From Prosthecobacter sp. (GTDB lineage Bacteria; Verrucomicrobiota; Verrucomicrobiia; Verrucomicrobiales; Verrucomicrobiaceae): DNA of 64,000 nucleotides. Position 1 is the first letter of the stretch. Each line of letters opens with the position of its first letter. Both the position numbers and the translations under genes were made by a program. The stretch lies in contig NZ_JAXMIH010000005.1 of the NCBI RefSeq assembly GCF_034366625.1, positions 62,001-126,000 on the forward strand. Reading direction: 5' to 3'. The notes under the pieces are model-generated. The model was not told the DNA's origin and searched no databases. It saw only the letters and a program-made list of their open reading frames with translations. Positions 1 through 8,412 of the stretch are shown here, piece by piece.

Positions 1-2
1 GT

Positions 3-608
3 GATTTCTTCGAGCGCGACGTTCTCGACGTGGCGCATGATCTGGTCGGCGTCGAACTCGTCTGGAACGGTTGCTCCGGCATCATCATCGAAACCGAAGC
101 CTACGCAGTCAACGACGATCCGGCCTGCCACACGGCCTCACGTCCAAGCGCCCGTGAGTTTGTGCGCTCCAAGCCTCCCGGCACGGCCTATGTTTATTTC
201 AACTACGGCATGTACTGGCTCTTCAACCTGCTCGTCAAAGGTGGTGGGCGCGACGGCCTGATCCTCATCCGTGCTCTGGAACCCAAACGGGGCATCGAGG
301 CAATGCAGCAGCGCCGCAAGCGCGACAAACTACACGAACTCTGCTCCGGCCCCGGCAAACTGTCGGTCGCTCTTGGAATCGAAGGCGCTCATCACGGCAC
401 CGTGATGGTCGGACGCGGCAGACCGCCGGGCTGTGGTCTCAGGATGCCGCAGGATTCCACGCATGAAGTGGTTACCGACATCCGCGTCGGCATCAGCCAG
501 GCGGTGGACTTCCCCTGGCGCTTCCTGTCACACCACAGCCCTCATCTCAGCGTGAAACACGGCAAGGTGAAGCTGTCGGCGCTCACGCCACGCCGCCGCC
601 CAAAATGA
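3..608 (+). CDS. 3-methyladenine DNA glycosylase (AAG/Mpg family), 5' partial
   Basis: Base-excision repair enzyme that removes alkylated purines. The reading frame is open to the window edge and the first residues (FFERDVLDVAHDLVG) already match the family's N-terminal FY-RD--VA-DLLG block, so the true start lies upstream. The ATG at 30 is internal. Diagnostic motifs follow in order: ETEAY with the presumed catalytic Glu, the GTAYVYFNYGMYW block, IRALEP, and LCSGPGKL. About 201 residues are visible, close to the full family length, so only a few N-terminal residues are missing. The last 26 nt overlap the 3' end of a small membrane-protein gene on the opposite strand. The family call is secure; substrate range cannot be read from sequence. 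Confidence 0.93.
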   Translation, partial: DFFERDVLDVAHDLVGVELVWNGCSGIIIETEAYAVNDDPACHTASRPSAREFVRSKPPGTAYVYFNYGMYWLFNLLVKGGGRDGLILIRALEPKRGIEAMQQRRKRDKLHELCSGPGKLSVALGIEGAHHGTVMVGRGRPPGCGLRMPQDSTHEVVTDIRVGISQAVDFPWRFLSHHSPHLSVKHGKVKLSALTPRRRPK

Positions 609-813
609 GGCGCACCAAGGCCACGATGCCGACGGCGATGTTGATGGTGAGGCCGATCTTTCTCTCCGGGAAGACGCCGAAGATGATGCCAATCACGCAG
701 AACACGAGTACCAGCCAGTTCAGTGCTCCCAGCAGCGGAATGAGGCTGGGGACCATGCACAGCGCGGCGAACAAGCCGATCAGGACCGAGAGGATTTGGC
801 AGATGGTTTTCAT
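583..813 (-). CDS. Small hydrophobic membrane protein
   Basis: A 76-residue protein starting MKTICQILSVLIG, almost entirely hydrophobic, with two to three predicted membrane segments (about residues 5-25, 28-45 and 52-72) separated by a short FPERK loop. The reading frame extends upstream to 888, but the ATG at 813 directly precedes the first hydrophobic helix and is the better start; no clear Shine-Dalgarno is visible. The gene converges tail-to-tail with the glycosylase gene and shares 26 nt with it. No function is recognised. It resembles short inner-membrane proteins of unknown role common in Verrucomicrobia and Planctomycetes (inference). Confidence 0.6.
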   Translation of the reverse strand: MKTICQILSVLIGLFAALCMVPSLIPLLGALNWLVLVFCVIGIIFGVFPERKIGLTINIAVGIVALVRLILGGGVA

Positions 814-930
814 AGTGGCGGCAAAGATCGTCGGTTGGCCTTGAACACAACTGGAATTCTGGGGTGAAATTGGAAGCCCGCCTTGCATTCCCCTCGCTGG
901 AGGCTAATCTCGCCGCCGCTCGTGATTCCA

Positions 931-1021
<91 letters not shown>

Positions 1022-1022
1022 C

Positions 1023-1352
1023 TTATCGAGTCACCACCGGGAACGAGTCCGGCGCATCCACGGCGTAAAACTCGCTCGCTTCAGGATCAGGCATGCCATG
1101 ACTGCGGATGCCTTCCAATCGGCGGCGGCTGCCACGTTCGCTGCTCGGACGATTCGCCGTGCGCTGCACGAGATCCGTGATGACGGGCGCGGCAACTGCG
1201 GCGCCGGCCGCGAGCAGCGCCAGAGCGATCACATTGGAGGAACCACGACGCATGCCACGCCCAAACAGGATGCCCAGCGCGCAGCCTGCGGCGGCGGGGG
1301 CTATCAGGGAAGCATAGGACTCATAGCTGGGGGCGGTAGCGTTCTCTTGCAT
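1023..1352 (-). CDS. Hypothetical membrane-anchored protein
   Basis: A 109-residue protein of unknown function. Residues about 14-33 and 40-60 are Ala/Gly-rich hydrophobic stretches (LIAPAAAGCALGILFGRG and VIALALLAAGAAVAAP), followed by an Arg-rich segment and an acidic tail. The open frame runs far upstream antisense to manC and ruvX, but the ATG at 1352 is the first plausible start that does not require reading through those genes. It ends immediately beside tRNA-Ser on the other strand. The two-helix topology with a glycine-zipper flavour suggests a small envelope protein, but no family is recognised. Confidence 0.5.
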   Translation of the reverse strand: MQENATAPSYESYASLIAPAAAGCALGILFGRGMRRGSSNVIALALLAAGAAVAAPVITDLVQRTANRPSSERGSRRRLEGIRSHGMPDPEASEFYAVDAPDSFPVVTR

Positions 1353-1445
1353 GCGGTACCATAGCCGCACACGGAGAATCACCAAAGAGGAATTTGCCCG
1401 TTCCCCGTTTCCTGTTAAATCATCCCTTTGCCTCTTTCCCCCCAC

Positions 1446-2528
1446 ATGACTCAAGCCGCATCCCCCAAACGTTACGCCCTCATCCTCGCCGGAGGCAGCG
1501 GCCAGCGCTTCTGGCCCATCAGTCGAGACGCCCTGCCCAAGCAGTTGCTCAAGCTCTTTGGCGACAAGACACTCTTGGAACTTACCATTGAGCGTCTCAC
1601 CGGCTTCGTGCCCAAGGAGAACATCCTCATTCTCACCAACAAGCAGCAGGAGGCCTCTGTTCGCGCCCTTGTGAAGGATTTGCCCGCCGAAAACATCGTC
1701 GCTGAACCAGAAAAACGGGACACTGCGCCCGCCATAGCTCTTGCGGTTGGTTGGGTCGTTGCTCGCGAACCGACGGCCACCATGATCGTGCTGCCGGCCG
1801 ATCATCTGATCCAAAACCACGCCGAGTTTCAGCGCGTGCTGCAAAACGCGGCTCTGGCCGCCGAAAACAGCGGCAGCCTTGTGACCGTAGGCATCAAACC
1901 GACCTGGCCGTGCCCCAGCTACGGCTACGTCGAGCGTGGTCGTCGTGCCAGCATTGGTGGTCTCGATGATCTGCCTGTCTGGGAGGTCGCCCGCTTTCGT
2001 GAGAAGCCGAATCCTGATCTCGCCGAGCACTTCATCAGCCAGGGGAACTTCCTCTGGAATGCCGGCATGTTTATCTGGACCATTCCTGCCATTTTCAGCG
2101 AACTGAGCCGTCATTGCCCTGTGCTTGCCGATTTCATTTCCGAGCTGCGCGGTTCCAAGGACTTCATGGCCACAGTTGCCAAACAGTTTGGCAAGCTGCC
2201 CAAGCTTTCCATTGACTACGCGCTCATGGAGCGCGCCTCCCGCGTGCTCAACATCGAGGCCACCTTCGACTGGGACGACGTGGGCAACTGGACCAGCGTC
2301 GGCCGTTATCTCAAGGCCGATGACGATGGCAATCAGCACAACTGCGCCCTCTCGCAGCAGGACGCGGCCAACAACATTGTCTTCACGCAGACTGGCCAGC
2401 ATGTTGCCCTGCTCGGCGTGCAGGATCTCATCGTTGTCGCCTCGAAAGACGGCCTTCTCATCGCCAACCGCAGCAAGGCCGAGAGCATCAAAAAACTCGT
2501 CGATGGTCTTCCTGCGGAGCTGCGTTGA
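1446..2528 (+). CDS. manC: Mannose-1-phosphate guanylyltransferase
   Basis: Nucleotidyltransferase making GDP-mannose from mannose-1-phosphate and GTP for surface polysaccharide synthesis. The N-terminal pyrophosphorylase signature LAGGSGQRFWPISR is at residues 14-27, and the sugar-binding block FREKPNPDLAEHF followed by GNFLWNAGMFIW is characteristic of the GMP-type enzymes rather than glucose-1-phosphate thymidylyltransferases. At 360 residues it has the nucleotidyltransferase domain without the C-terminal phosphomannose isomerase (cupin) domain of bifunctional ManC/AlgA proteins. The ATG at 1446 was preferred to a TTG at 1428 in the same frame; the leader is pyrimidine-rich with no Shine-Dalgarno. 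ruvX follows 12 nt downstream, so co-transcription is likely. Confidence 0.92.
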   Translation: MTQAASPKRYALILAGGSGQRFWPISRDALPKQLLKLFGDKTLLELTIERLTGFVPKENILILTNKQQEASVRALVKDLPAENIVAEPEKRDTAPAIALAVGWVVAREPTATMIVLPADHLIQNHAEFQRVLQNAALAAENSGSLVTVGIKPTWPCPSYGYVERGRRASIGGLDDLPVWEVARFREKPNPDLAEHFISQGNFLWNAGMFIWTIPAIFSELSRHCPVLADFISELRGSKDFMATVAKQFGKLPKLSIDYALMERASRVLNIEATFDWDDVGNWTSVGRYLKADDDGNQHNCALSQQDAANNIVFTQTGQHVALLGVQDLIVVASKDGLLIANRSKAESIKKLVDGLPAELR

Positions 2529-2540
2529 GACTTTTCCCCT

Positions 2541-3032
2541 ATGCCGCGCATTCTCGCCATCGATCACGGCACTGTGCGCATCGGCCTCGCCTTGAGCGAT
2601 GAGACCGAGATCGTCGCCAGTCCTTTCAAAACGATCGACGCAAACCACGAGCCCGAGCGCACCATCGCTCGCATCGTCAAGGAGAAGCACATTGACAAAA
2701 TTGTCATCGGCATGCCCTACCACATGAGCGGCGACAAAGGCGGCGCGGCCGAGCGTGTCGAAAAATTTGCCACCAGCCTCGGCAAGGAGCTGCAGCACAT
2801 GATTTCAATCGAATTCGTCGATGAACGCCTCTCATCCGTCGAAGCCGAGGCCGCCATGTCCCGTGCTGGCATCACCGGCAAGCGCGAGCGCAACGAGATC
2901 GTCGATCAACTTGCCGCAGTGGTCATCCTCCAAGAGTATTTGAACCAGCAGCGCGGCCCCGAGGGCTTCCTGCTGCCTGACGCCGCCTACGAACTCCCAT
3001 GGACCGATGAGCCGAAGCGACGTCGAAAGTAA
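2541..3032 (+). CDS. ruvX: Putative pre-16S rRNA nuclease / Holliday junction resolvase-like YqgF
   Basis: RNase H-fold protein of the YqgF/RuvX family, implicated in maturation of the 16S rRNA 5' end. The 163-residue product shows the family motifs in order: an N-terminal DHGTVRIGLALSD with the first acidic catalytic residue, VIGMPYHMSG, FVDERLSSVEAE, and the C-terminal DQLAAVVILQEYL with the last Asp. It has a Lys/Arg-rich tail ending in PKRRRK. It lies 12 nt after manC and its last 26 nt overlap the start of truA in another frame, suggesting translational coupling. Confidence 0.93.
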   Translation: MPRILAIDHGTVRIGLALSDETEIVASPFKTIDANHEPERTIARIVKEKHIDKIVIGMPYHMSGDKGGAAERVEKFATSLGKELQHMISIEFVDERLSSVEAEAAMSRAGITGKRERNEIVDQLAAVVILQEYLNQQRGPEGFLLPDAAYELPWTDEPKRRRK

Positions 3033-3840
3033 AGCTGGCCTGCAGCGCGGCCCTGAGCCGGGCTCCAAGCGCTTGAAGCTCACCATCGCCTACTGCGGCA
3101 CGCCCTGGCGTGGCTGGCAGAGCCAGGAAGGCGGCGGTGGCGTGCAGGATGAAATCAACGCCGCCATTCGCAAAGCCACCAGCATCGAAACCCGCGCACA
3201 AGGCAGCGGACGCACCGATGCCGGTGTGCATGCGCTCGCGCAAACCGCGCACTGCGACGTGCCCGAAACCGTGCGCATGAGCGGTGAATCGTGGGCGAAT
3301 GCGCTCAATGCCTGCCTGCCGCTCACCATTCGCATTTTGTGCGTCGAAGAGTCCGACCCGAGCTTCCACGCCCGCTTTGACGCCACCGGCAAAACCTATC
3401 GCTACCGCATCTGGCGTCCGCGCATGCTCTCGCCCTTCGAGGCAGATCGCGCTTGGCATGTCTATGGCCCGCTCGACATGGAATCGCTGCGCTGGTGCTG
3501 CGAAAAGCTCGTCGGCACGCACAACTTCATCCGCCTCTCCGCCAATCGTGGCGACATGCCTGAGACCGAGCGCCGCCTGCTGCCAGACAAAACCACCCGC
3601 ACCATCCATCGCGTCGATCTCCGCGAAAACGGCGACGTGATTGAGCTCGAATTCGAAGGCGACGGCTTCCTCTACAAAATGGTGCGCCTCATCGTCGGCA
3701 GCCTCCTCCACGTCGCACGCGGACGCGAGCCAAAGGAGTGGTTCGCCAGCCTGCTGAACGATCCCACCGGCATGCAGAGCAATCAAACCGCCCCTGCCTG
3801 CGGTTTGTATCTGGTGAAGGTGAACTACCCTGCCGAGTGA
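3007..3840 (+). CDS. truA: tRNA pseudouridine(38-40) synthase TruA
   Basis: Pseudouridine synthase modifying positions 38-40 in the tRNA anticodon stem-loop. The catalytic motif GSGRTDAGVHALAQ places the nucleophilic Asp at residue 71, and the later blocks GKTYRYRIW, HNFIRLSANRG, EFEGDGFLYKMVRLIVG and TAPACGLYLVKVNY are all typical. The product is 277 residues against a usual 250-270, with about 20 extra N-terminal residues. The true start could be an internal codon, but the ATG at 3007 inside ruvX gives a coupled start. It belongs to the manC-ruvX-truA run. Confidence 0.95.
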   Translation: MSRSDVESKAGLQRGPEPGSKRLKLTIAYCGTPWRGWQSQEGGGGVQDEINAAIRKATSIETRAQGSGRTDAGVHALAQTAHCDVPETVRMSGESWANALNACLPLTIRILCVEESDPSFHARFDATGKTYRYRIWRPRMLSPFEADRAWHVYGPLDMESLRWCCEKLVGTHNFIRLSANRGDMPETERRLLPDKTTRTIHRVDLRENGDVIELEFEGDGFLYKMVRLIVGSLLHVARGREPKEWFASLLNDPTGMQSNQTAPACGLYLVKVNYPAE

Positions 3841-3886
3841 CGGCCGCTTGCATCTCGCCGCCCTTTGCGGCATGACAAGCGCCCCC

Positions 3887-5500
3887 ATGCCACACGAAGC
3901 CCAAATCGCCCGCCGTCGCTCCTTCGCGATCATTTCGCACCCGGACGCCGGCAAAACGACGCTCACCGAAAAGCTCCTGCTTTACGGCGGTGCTGTCGCG
4001 CTTGCAGGCTCCGTGACGGCTCGCAAAAACCAGCGTGCGACGACCTCCGACTGGATGGAACTGGAAAAACAGCGCGGCATTTCCGTCAGTTCCACCGTGC
4101 TTCAATTCGAGTACAAAAACTGCGTGGTGAACCTGCTCGACACTCCCGGTCACAAAGACTTCTCCGAGGACACCTACCGCGTGCTCACCGCCGTCGATGC
4201 CGCCATCATGGTCATCGACGCCGGCAAAGGCATCGAGGCGCAAACGCGCAAACTCTTCGAAGTCTGCCGTCGCCGTGGCGTGCCTATCTTCACCTTCATG
4301 AACAAGCTCGACCGCCCTGCGCGCGAGCCGATGACGCTGCTCGACGATCTCGAAACCGTCCTTGGCATCGGCGCCTGCGCCATCAACTGGCCGCTCGGAC
4401 TCGGCCAGCAGTTCCGTGGCGTGTATGATCGTCGCAAAAAAGAAGTCCATCTCTTCGAGCGCACCGTTCACGGTGCTTACCGTGCACCTGAAAAAGTCGG
4501 CGGCCTCGACGATGAATTCGTCGCTACGCACACCGTTCCTGAAGCACTGGAGCAGGCCAAGATGGAACTCGAAATGCTCGACGGTGCCGGTCACGACTAC
4601 GACCGAGCCAAGATTGATCGTGGCGAACTCACGCCCGTCTTTTTCGGCAGCGCCAGCAACAACTTCGGCGTCCAGCTCCTGCTCGACGGCTTCCTTGAAC
4701 TCGCTCCACCGCCCGAAGCCCGCATGGCCGACGATGGTCGCGTCATCGAGCCTAACAACGAAGGCTTCTCCGGCTTCGTCTTCAAAATCCAGGCCAACAT
4801 GGATCCGCGTCACCGCGACCGCATGAGCTTCGTGCGCATCGTCAGTGGCAAGTTCGAGCGCGATATGCAGGTCACTCACACCCGCACCGGCAAAATCGTC
4901 CGCCTCGCCAACTCCCAAAAACTCTTCGCCCAAGATCGCGAGACCGTGAATGAAGCCTACGCAGGCGATGTCGTCGGTATCGTCGGCAACCACGGCTTCG
5001 GCATCGGCGACACCCTCGCCACCGACCCCAAGCTCAAATTCGACGAAATCCCCCGCTTCGCGCCCGAAGTCTTCGCCTACCTGCACAATCCCAGCACCGC
5101 ACATTACAAACGCTTCCGTGACGGCCTCGAGCAGCTCCTCAGCGAAGGCGTCGTGCAGCAGTTCACCCAGCCGCACGCCGGCCAACGTGTCCCATTGCTC
5201 GGAGCCGTCGGCCCCTTGCAGTTTGAAGTCGTGCAATTTCGCCTGGAGAGCGAATACAACGCCCAAAGCCGCATCGAAAACGCCCCCTACACCGTCCTGC
5301 GCTGGGTCCGCACCAAAGACGGCGGCTCCATCGAAGACTTCGACATCCCCAGCGGCGTCGCCACCGCGCAAGATGCCGAAGAACGCTGGGTCGTCTTCTT
5401 CAGCGACCAATGGGCCATCAACTACTTCGAGCGCCGCAATCCGAACGCCGAACTGTCTGAGATTCCGTGGGATGAGGTCGAAAAAACAGCAGCCAAATGA
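3887..5500 (+). CDS. prfC: Peptide chain release factor 3 (RF3)
   Basis: Translational GTPase that recycles RF1/RF2 from the ribosome. G motifs are clear: SHPDAGKTTLTEKLL (G1), QRGISVSSTV (G2), DTPGHKDFSEDTYR (G3) and NKLDR (G4). The RF3-specific SDWMELEKQRGISV block separates it from EF-G. From the ATG at 3887 it is 537 residues, close to the E. coli length (529). Alternative starts are the ATG at 3872 and a TTG at 3848. The stop codon overlaps the next start (ATGA at 5497-5500), so the SDR gene is translationally coupled. Confidence 0.95.
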   Translation: MPHEAQIARRRSFAIISHPDAGKTTLTEKLLLYGGAVALAGSVTARKNQRATTSDWMELEKQRGISVSSTVLQFEYKNCVVNLLDTPGHKDFSEDTYRVLTAVDAAIMVIDAGKGIEAQTRKLFEVCRRRGVPIFTFMNKLDRPAREPMTLLDDLETVLGIGACAINWPLGLGQQFRGVYDRRKKEVHLFERTVHGAYRAPEKVGGLDDEFVATHTVPEALEQAKMELEMLDGAGHDYDRAKIDRGELTPVFFGSASNNFGVQLLLDGFLELAPPPEARMADDGRVIEPNNEGFSGFVFKIQANMDPRHRDRMSFVRIVSGKFERDMQVTHTRTGKIVRLANSQKLFAQDRETVNEAYAGDVVGIVGNHGFGIGDTLATDPKLKFDEIPRFAPEVFAYLHNPSTAHYKRFRDGLEQLLSEGVVQQFTQPHAGQRVPLLGAVGPLQFEVVQFRLESEYNAQSRIENAPYTVLRWVRTKDGGSIEDFDIPSGVATAQDAEERWVVFFSDQWAINYFERRNPNAELSEIPWDEVEKTAAK

Positions 5501-6180
5501 AAACCGTCGTCATCACCGGCTGCACGCGTGGACTCGGCCGCGCGATGATTCCGCGATTCATCGATGCGGCATGGCAGATCGCCGGTTGTGGACGCGATGA
5601 AGCCCAAATTGCCGAGTTGGGTCGCCAGTTCACCAAATCGCACCTTTTCCAAGTCTGCGATGTCTCATGTGAAAAGGACGTTGCAACGTTTTGCGCCGCG
5701 ATTCTCAAACAATTCGGCCCACCGGACCTCGTGTTGAACAACGCGGCCATCATCAATCCAAACGCGCCGCTGTGGGAGACGAGCGCGGAGGATTTCAGCC
5801 GCATCCTCGACATCAACATCAAGGGTCCCGCCGCCATGATGCGTCATCTGTTGCCTGCGATGCTGAAGCGCGGTTCCGGCGTGATCGTGAACTTCTCCTC
5901 CGGCTGGGGTCGCTGCACAGCGGCGGATGTGGCTCCCTATTGCGCCACGAAATACGCCATCGAAGGCCTTTCCATGGCCACGGCACAGGACACGGGCGGC
6001 AAAGTGGCCGTGATCCCGATGAATCCCGGCATCATCGACACCGACATGCTCCGCAGCACCTTCGGCGGCGAAGCGGGCGGTTTTCCTGATGCTGACGACT
6101 GGGCGAAACGCGCCGTGCCTTTCTTCATCAAACTCGGTCCCAAGGACAACGGCAAGCCGCTCACCGTTCCCGGCGGCTGA
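5497..6180 (+). CDS. Short-chain dehydrogenase/reductase (SDR)
   Basis: Classical SDR of 227 residues with an N-terminal Rossmann motif TGCTRGLG (residues 7-14), the NNAAI motif at about 81-85, the catalytic Ser region NFSSG (133-137) and the YCATK signature with Tyr148 and Lys152. Substrate is not predictable. The C-terminus (GKPLTVPGG) resembles the segment of SDRs in which a PG motif closes the active site. It overlaps prfC by 4 nt and precedes coaB by about 40 nt, a gap containing a short TTGACCGTTGAC string that also occurs near 45,880. Confidence 0.9.
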   Translation: MKTVVITGCTRGLGRAMIPRFIDAAWQIAGCGRDEAQIAELGRQFTKSHLFQVCDVSCEKDVATFCAAILKQFGPPDLVLNNAAIINPNAPLWETSAEDFSRILDINIKGPAAMMRHLLPAMLKRGSGVIVNFSSGWGRCTAADVAPYCATKYAIEGLSMATAQDTGGKVAVIPMNPGIIDTDMLRSTFGGEAGGFPDADDWAKRAVPFFIKLGPKDNGKPLTVPGG

Positions 6181-6221
6181 CAACTCCTTGACCGTTGACC
6201 TCCGACTCTGGACGTTCGGTG

Positions 6222-6872
6222 ATGCGCCTCCTCATCACCGCCGGCCCGACGCGGGAGCCGATTGATCCGGTGCGGTTCCTTTCGAACCGCTCCTCGGGTC
6301 GCATGGGTTATGCGCTGGCCGAGGCCGCATGCGAGGCAGGACACGATGTGGTGCTCATTTCCGGCCCCGTGGCGATCTCAGCACCGGAAGGTGTGATGTT
6401 AGTTCATGCGGAAACAGCGCGCGAGATGTTCGACGCAGTGCAAATCTACCTCAGTGGCTGCGACGCGGCCATTTTCAGCGCGGCGGTGGCGGATTACCGG
6501 CCGGTGCATGTCGTGGCGCAGAAATTGAAAAAGACCGCCGACAAGCTCACGCTCGAACTCGAACGCACCGAGGACATCCTCGGCTCCGCTCGGTCAAAAC
6601 TCGGCTTTCAGGGCTTCCTCGTCGGCTTTGCGGCGGAAACCGAGAACCTGATTGCTCAGGCGCAGGAGAAGCTGGAGCGCAAAGGCTGCGACATGATCGT
6701 CGCCAACGACGTGTCACAGGCGGGCATCGGGTTTGACAGTGCGGAAAACGAAGTCACCCTCTGCCTCCCCGGCGGCCGGACGATTCATCTCCCCAGACAA
6801 TCGAAAGCAGCCATCGCGCGTGAATTGATCGCGCACATCACCCAGCTCTCAGCCCCCAACGACCCGAAGTGA
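6222..6872 (+). CDS. coaB: Phosphopantothenate-cysteine ligase domain protein (stand-alone CoaB)
   Basis: Corresponds to the C-terminal half of the bifunctional Dfp/CoaBC enzyme of coenzyme A synthesis, which joins cysteine to phosphopantothenate. Motifs: ITAGPTREPIDPVRFLSNRSSG at the N-terminus (nucleotide and dimer region), AAVADYRP, LVGFAAET, IVANDVS and a Ser-rich substrate region. At 216 residues from the ATG at 6222 it lacks the flavin-dependent decarboxylase (CoaC) half, so CoaC must be encoded elsewhere or this is a CoaB paralogue. Its stop overlaps the GTG start of the next gene (GTGA at 6869-6872). Confidence 0.88.
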   Translation: MRLLITAGPTREPIDPVRFLSNRSSGRMGYALAEAACEAGHDVVLISGPVAISAPEGVMLVHAETAREMFDAVQIYLSGCDAAIFSAAVADYRPVHVVAQKLKKTADKLTLELERTEDILGSARSKLGFQGFLVGFAAETENLIAQAQEKLERKGCDMIVANDVSQAGIGFDSAENEVTLCLPGGRTIHLPRQSKAAIARELIAHITQLSAPNDPK

Positions 6873-7627
6873 ACGAACTCCTCACCACCGCCACCGAAGC
6901 CGCGCACGCCGCGGGCAAAATGATCAAAGACAACTTCGGCTCCGAGCTCACGGTGAACGAAATGCAGCGCCACGACATCAAGCTCGAACTCGATGTGCTC
7001 AGCCAGAAACTCATCACCGAGATGATCCTCGCACGCTTCCCCGATCACGCGATCTTGGGCGAAGAAGGCGGCGAAATCGGCGGCAACGGTGAAGTCGAGT
7101 GGATCGTCGATCCCATCGACGGCACGGTGAATTACTTCTTCGGCATCCCGCATTTCTGCGTCTCCATCGCCGCGCGGAAGCGTGAGTCGAAAGAACTGCT
7201 TGTGGGCGTGATCTTTGATCCGACTCAGAACGAAACCTGGACCGTCGTCCGTGGTGAAAAGCCGATGCTCAATGGCAAAACGGTTAGCGTCAGCAATCGC
7301 GGAGAGATGGCCGAGGCCGTCGTCACCGTCGGCTTTTCCAAGAGCAAGGAGGCGCTCGATCTGGGCTTCGCCCGCTACAAGCGCATCGCCTACGAAGTGC
7401 GCAAGACACGCATGCTGGGTAGCGCCGCGCTCGCCATGGCTTACATCGCCTGTGGTCGTCTCGATGCGTATGTCGAGGAACAGATCAGCCTTTGGGACAT
7501 CGCCGCCGGACAGCTCATGGTCGAAGAGGGCGGCGGCAAAGTGATGCTCAAACCGAGCACCACGAAGCCCGGCACCATGTTTATCTGCGCCTGGAACGGC
7601 AAGCTGCCCATCGAAGCGTCTCTCTAA
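6869..7627 (+). CDS. Inositol monophosphatase family protein
   Basis: Mg-dependent phosphatase of the IMPase/SuhB/CysQ superfamily, 252 residues, starting at a GTG that overlaps the coaB stop. The metal-binding residues are visible: EEGGE (Glu65/66), WIVDPIDGTVNYF (Asp81, Asp84, Gly-Thr) and the C-terminal SLWDIAAGQLMVEEGGG. It could act on inositol-1-phosphate, histidinol phosphate or 3'-phosphoadenosine 5'-phosphate; sequence alone does not decide. It is the last enzyme gene before the ABC exporter pair and is probably in the same operon. Confidence 0.9.
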   Translation: MNELLTTATEAAHAAGKMIKDNFGSELTVNEMQRHDIKLELDVLSQKLITEMILARFPDHAILGEEGGEIGGNGEVEWIVDPIDGTVNYFFGIPHFCVSIAARKRESKELLVGVIFDPTQNETWTVVRGEKPMLNGKTVSVSNRGEMAEAVVTVGFSKSKEALDLGFARYKRIAYEVRKTRMLGSAALAMAYIACGRLDAYVEEQISLWDIAAGQLMVEEGGGKVMLKPSTTKPGTMFICAWNGKLPIEASL

Positions 7628-7632
7628 ATCGC

Positions 7633-8412
7633 ATGTCCGCCCCCGACACCCGCGAAGTCATCCTCGAAGCCCGCGAACTCACGCGTGAGTTCGATGGCGT
7701 GAAGGCGCTCGACCGCTTCAGCTTCAAGCTGCATCGCGGCGAGGTGTTGGGCCTGCTCGGTGCGAACGGCGCGGGCAAAACCACCGCGATGAACTGCCTT
7801 CTCGGCCTCACGCTGCCGACAACTGGCGATATTTATGCCTTCGGCCTGCCCCTTCAGGCGAATCGCATCAAAATCCTGCAGCGCTCCAATTTTTCCTCCG
7901 CCTACACCGCCCTGCCGGGCAATCTGCTCGTGTGGCAGAACCTGCTCGTGTTTGCGCGCATCTACGGCGTGCCGAACCCGAAGAAGAAGATCGCCGAGCT
8001 GCTCGAACTCCTCGAAATCCCGCACCTCTACAAGCGCGTCACTGGCCAGCTCTCCGCCGGTGAGTCCACTCGCGTGAACTTGTGTAAAGCCTTCCTCAAC
8101 GACCCCGAGTTGCTCATGCTCGACGAACCGACCGCGTCACTCGACCCTGACATCGCCGACAAGGTACGCAAGGTTGTGCGCAAAGTGCAGCGCGAGCGCA
8201 GCATCGGCATCCTCTACACCTCCCACAACATGCGCGACATCGAAGAGGTCTGCGATCGTGTGATCTTCCTGCACAAAGGCAAGATCGTCTGTGAAGGCAC
8301 GCCCTCAGACATCGTCGAACAATCCAGCAGCAGCACGCTGGAGGATGTCTTCATCAAGATCGCCCGTGACGGCGAAGTCGTGGACGAATCAAAGAAAACC
8401 GCAATCGTATGA
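7633..8412 (+). CDS. ABC transporter ATP-binding protein (ABC-2 exporter)
   Basis: A 259-residue ATPase with Walker A GANGAGKT (residues 43-50), signature LSAGES (139-144, a variant of LSGGQ), Walker B LLMLDEP (159-165) and the H-loop in TSHNM. It energises export together with the membrane subunit encoded next, whose start overlaps its stop (ATGA at 8409-8412). The start is the ATG at 7633, 5 nt after the phosphatase stop; the upstream part of the open frame is antisense/out-of-frame read-through. ABC-2 ATPases with this layout serve polysaccharide, lipid or drug export; the substrate is unknown. Confidence 0.92.
   Translation: MSAPDTREVILEARELTREFDGVKALDRFSFKLHRGEVLGLLGANGAGKTTAMNCLLGLTLPTTGDIYAFGLPLQANRIKILQRSNFSSAYTALPGNLLVWQNLLVFARIYGVPNPKKKIAELLELLEIPHLYKRVTGQLSAGESTRVNLCKAFLNDPELLMLDEPTASLDPDIADKVRKVVRKVQRERSIGILYTSHNMRDIEEVCDRVIFLHKGKIVCEGTPSDIVEQSSSSTLEDVFIKIARDGEVVDESKKTAIV

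Noticed and set aside
1353..2798. Extension of the hypothetical gene at 1023 upstream to 2798
   Set aside because: The extension runs antisense through manC and the start of ruvX, both with clear protein motifs; the ATG at 1352 suffices.
3689..5410. A 573-codon minus-strand open frame
   Set aside because: Antisense to prfC and the end of truA; acidic, repetitive translation with no recognisable domain.
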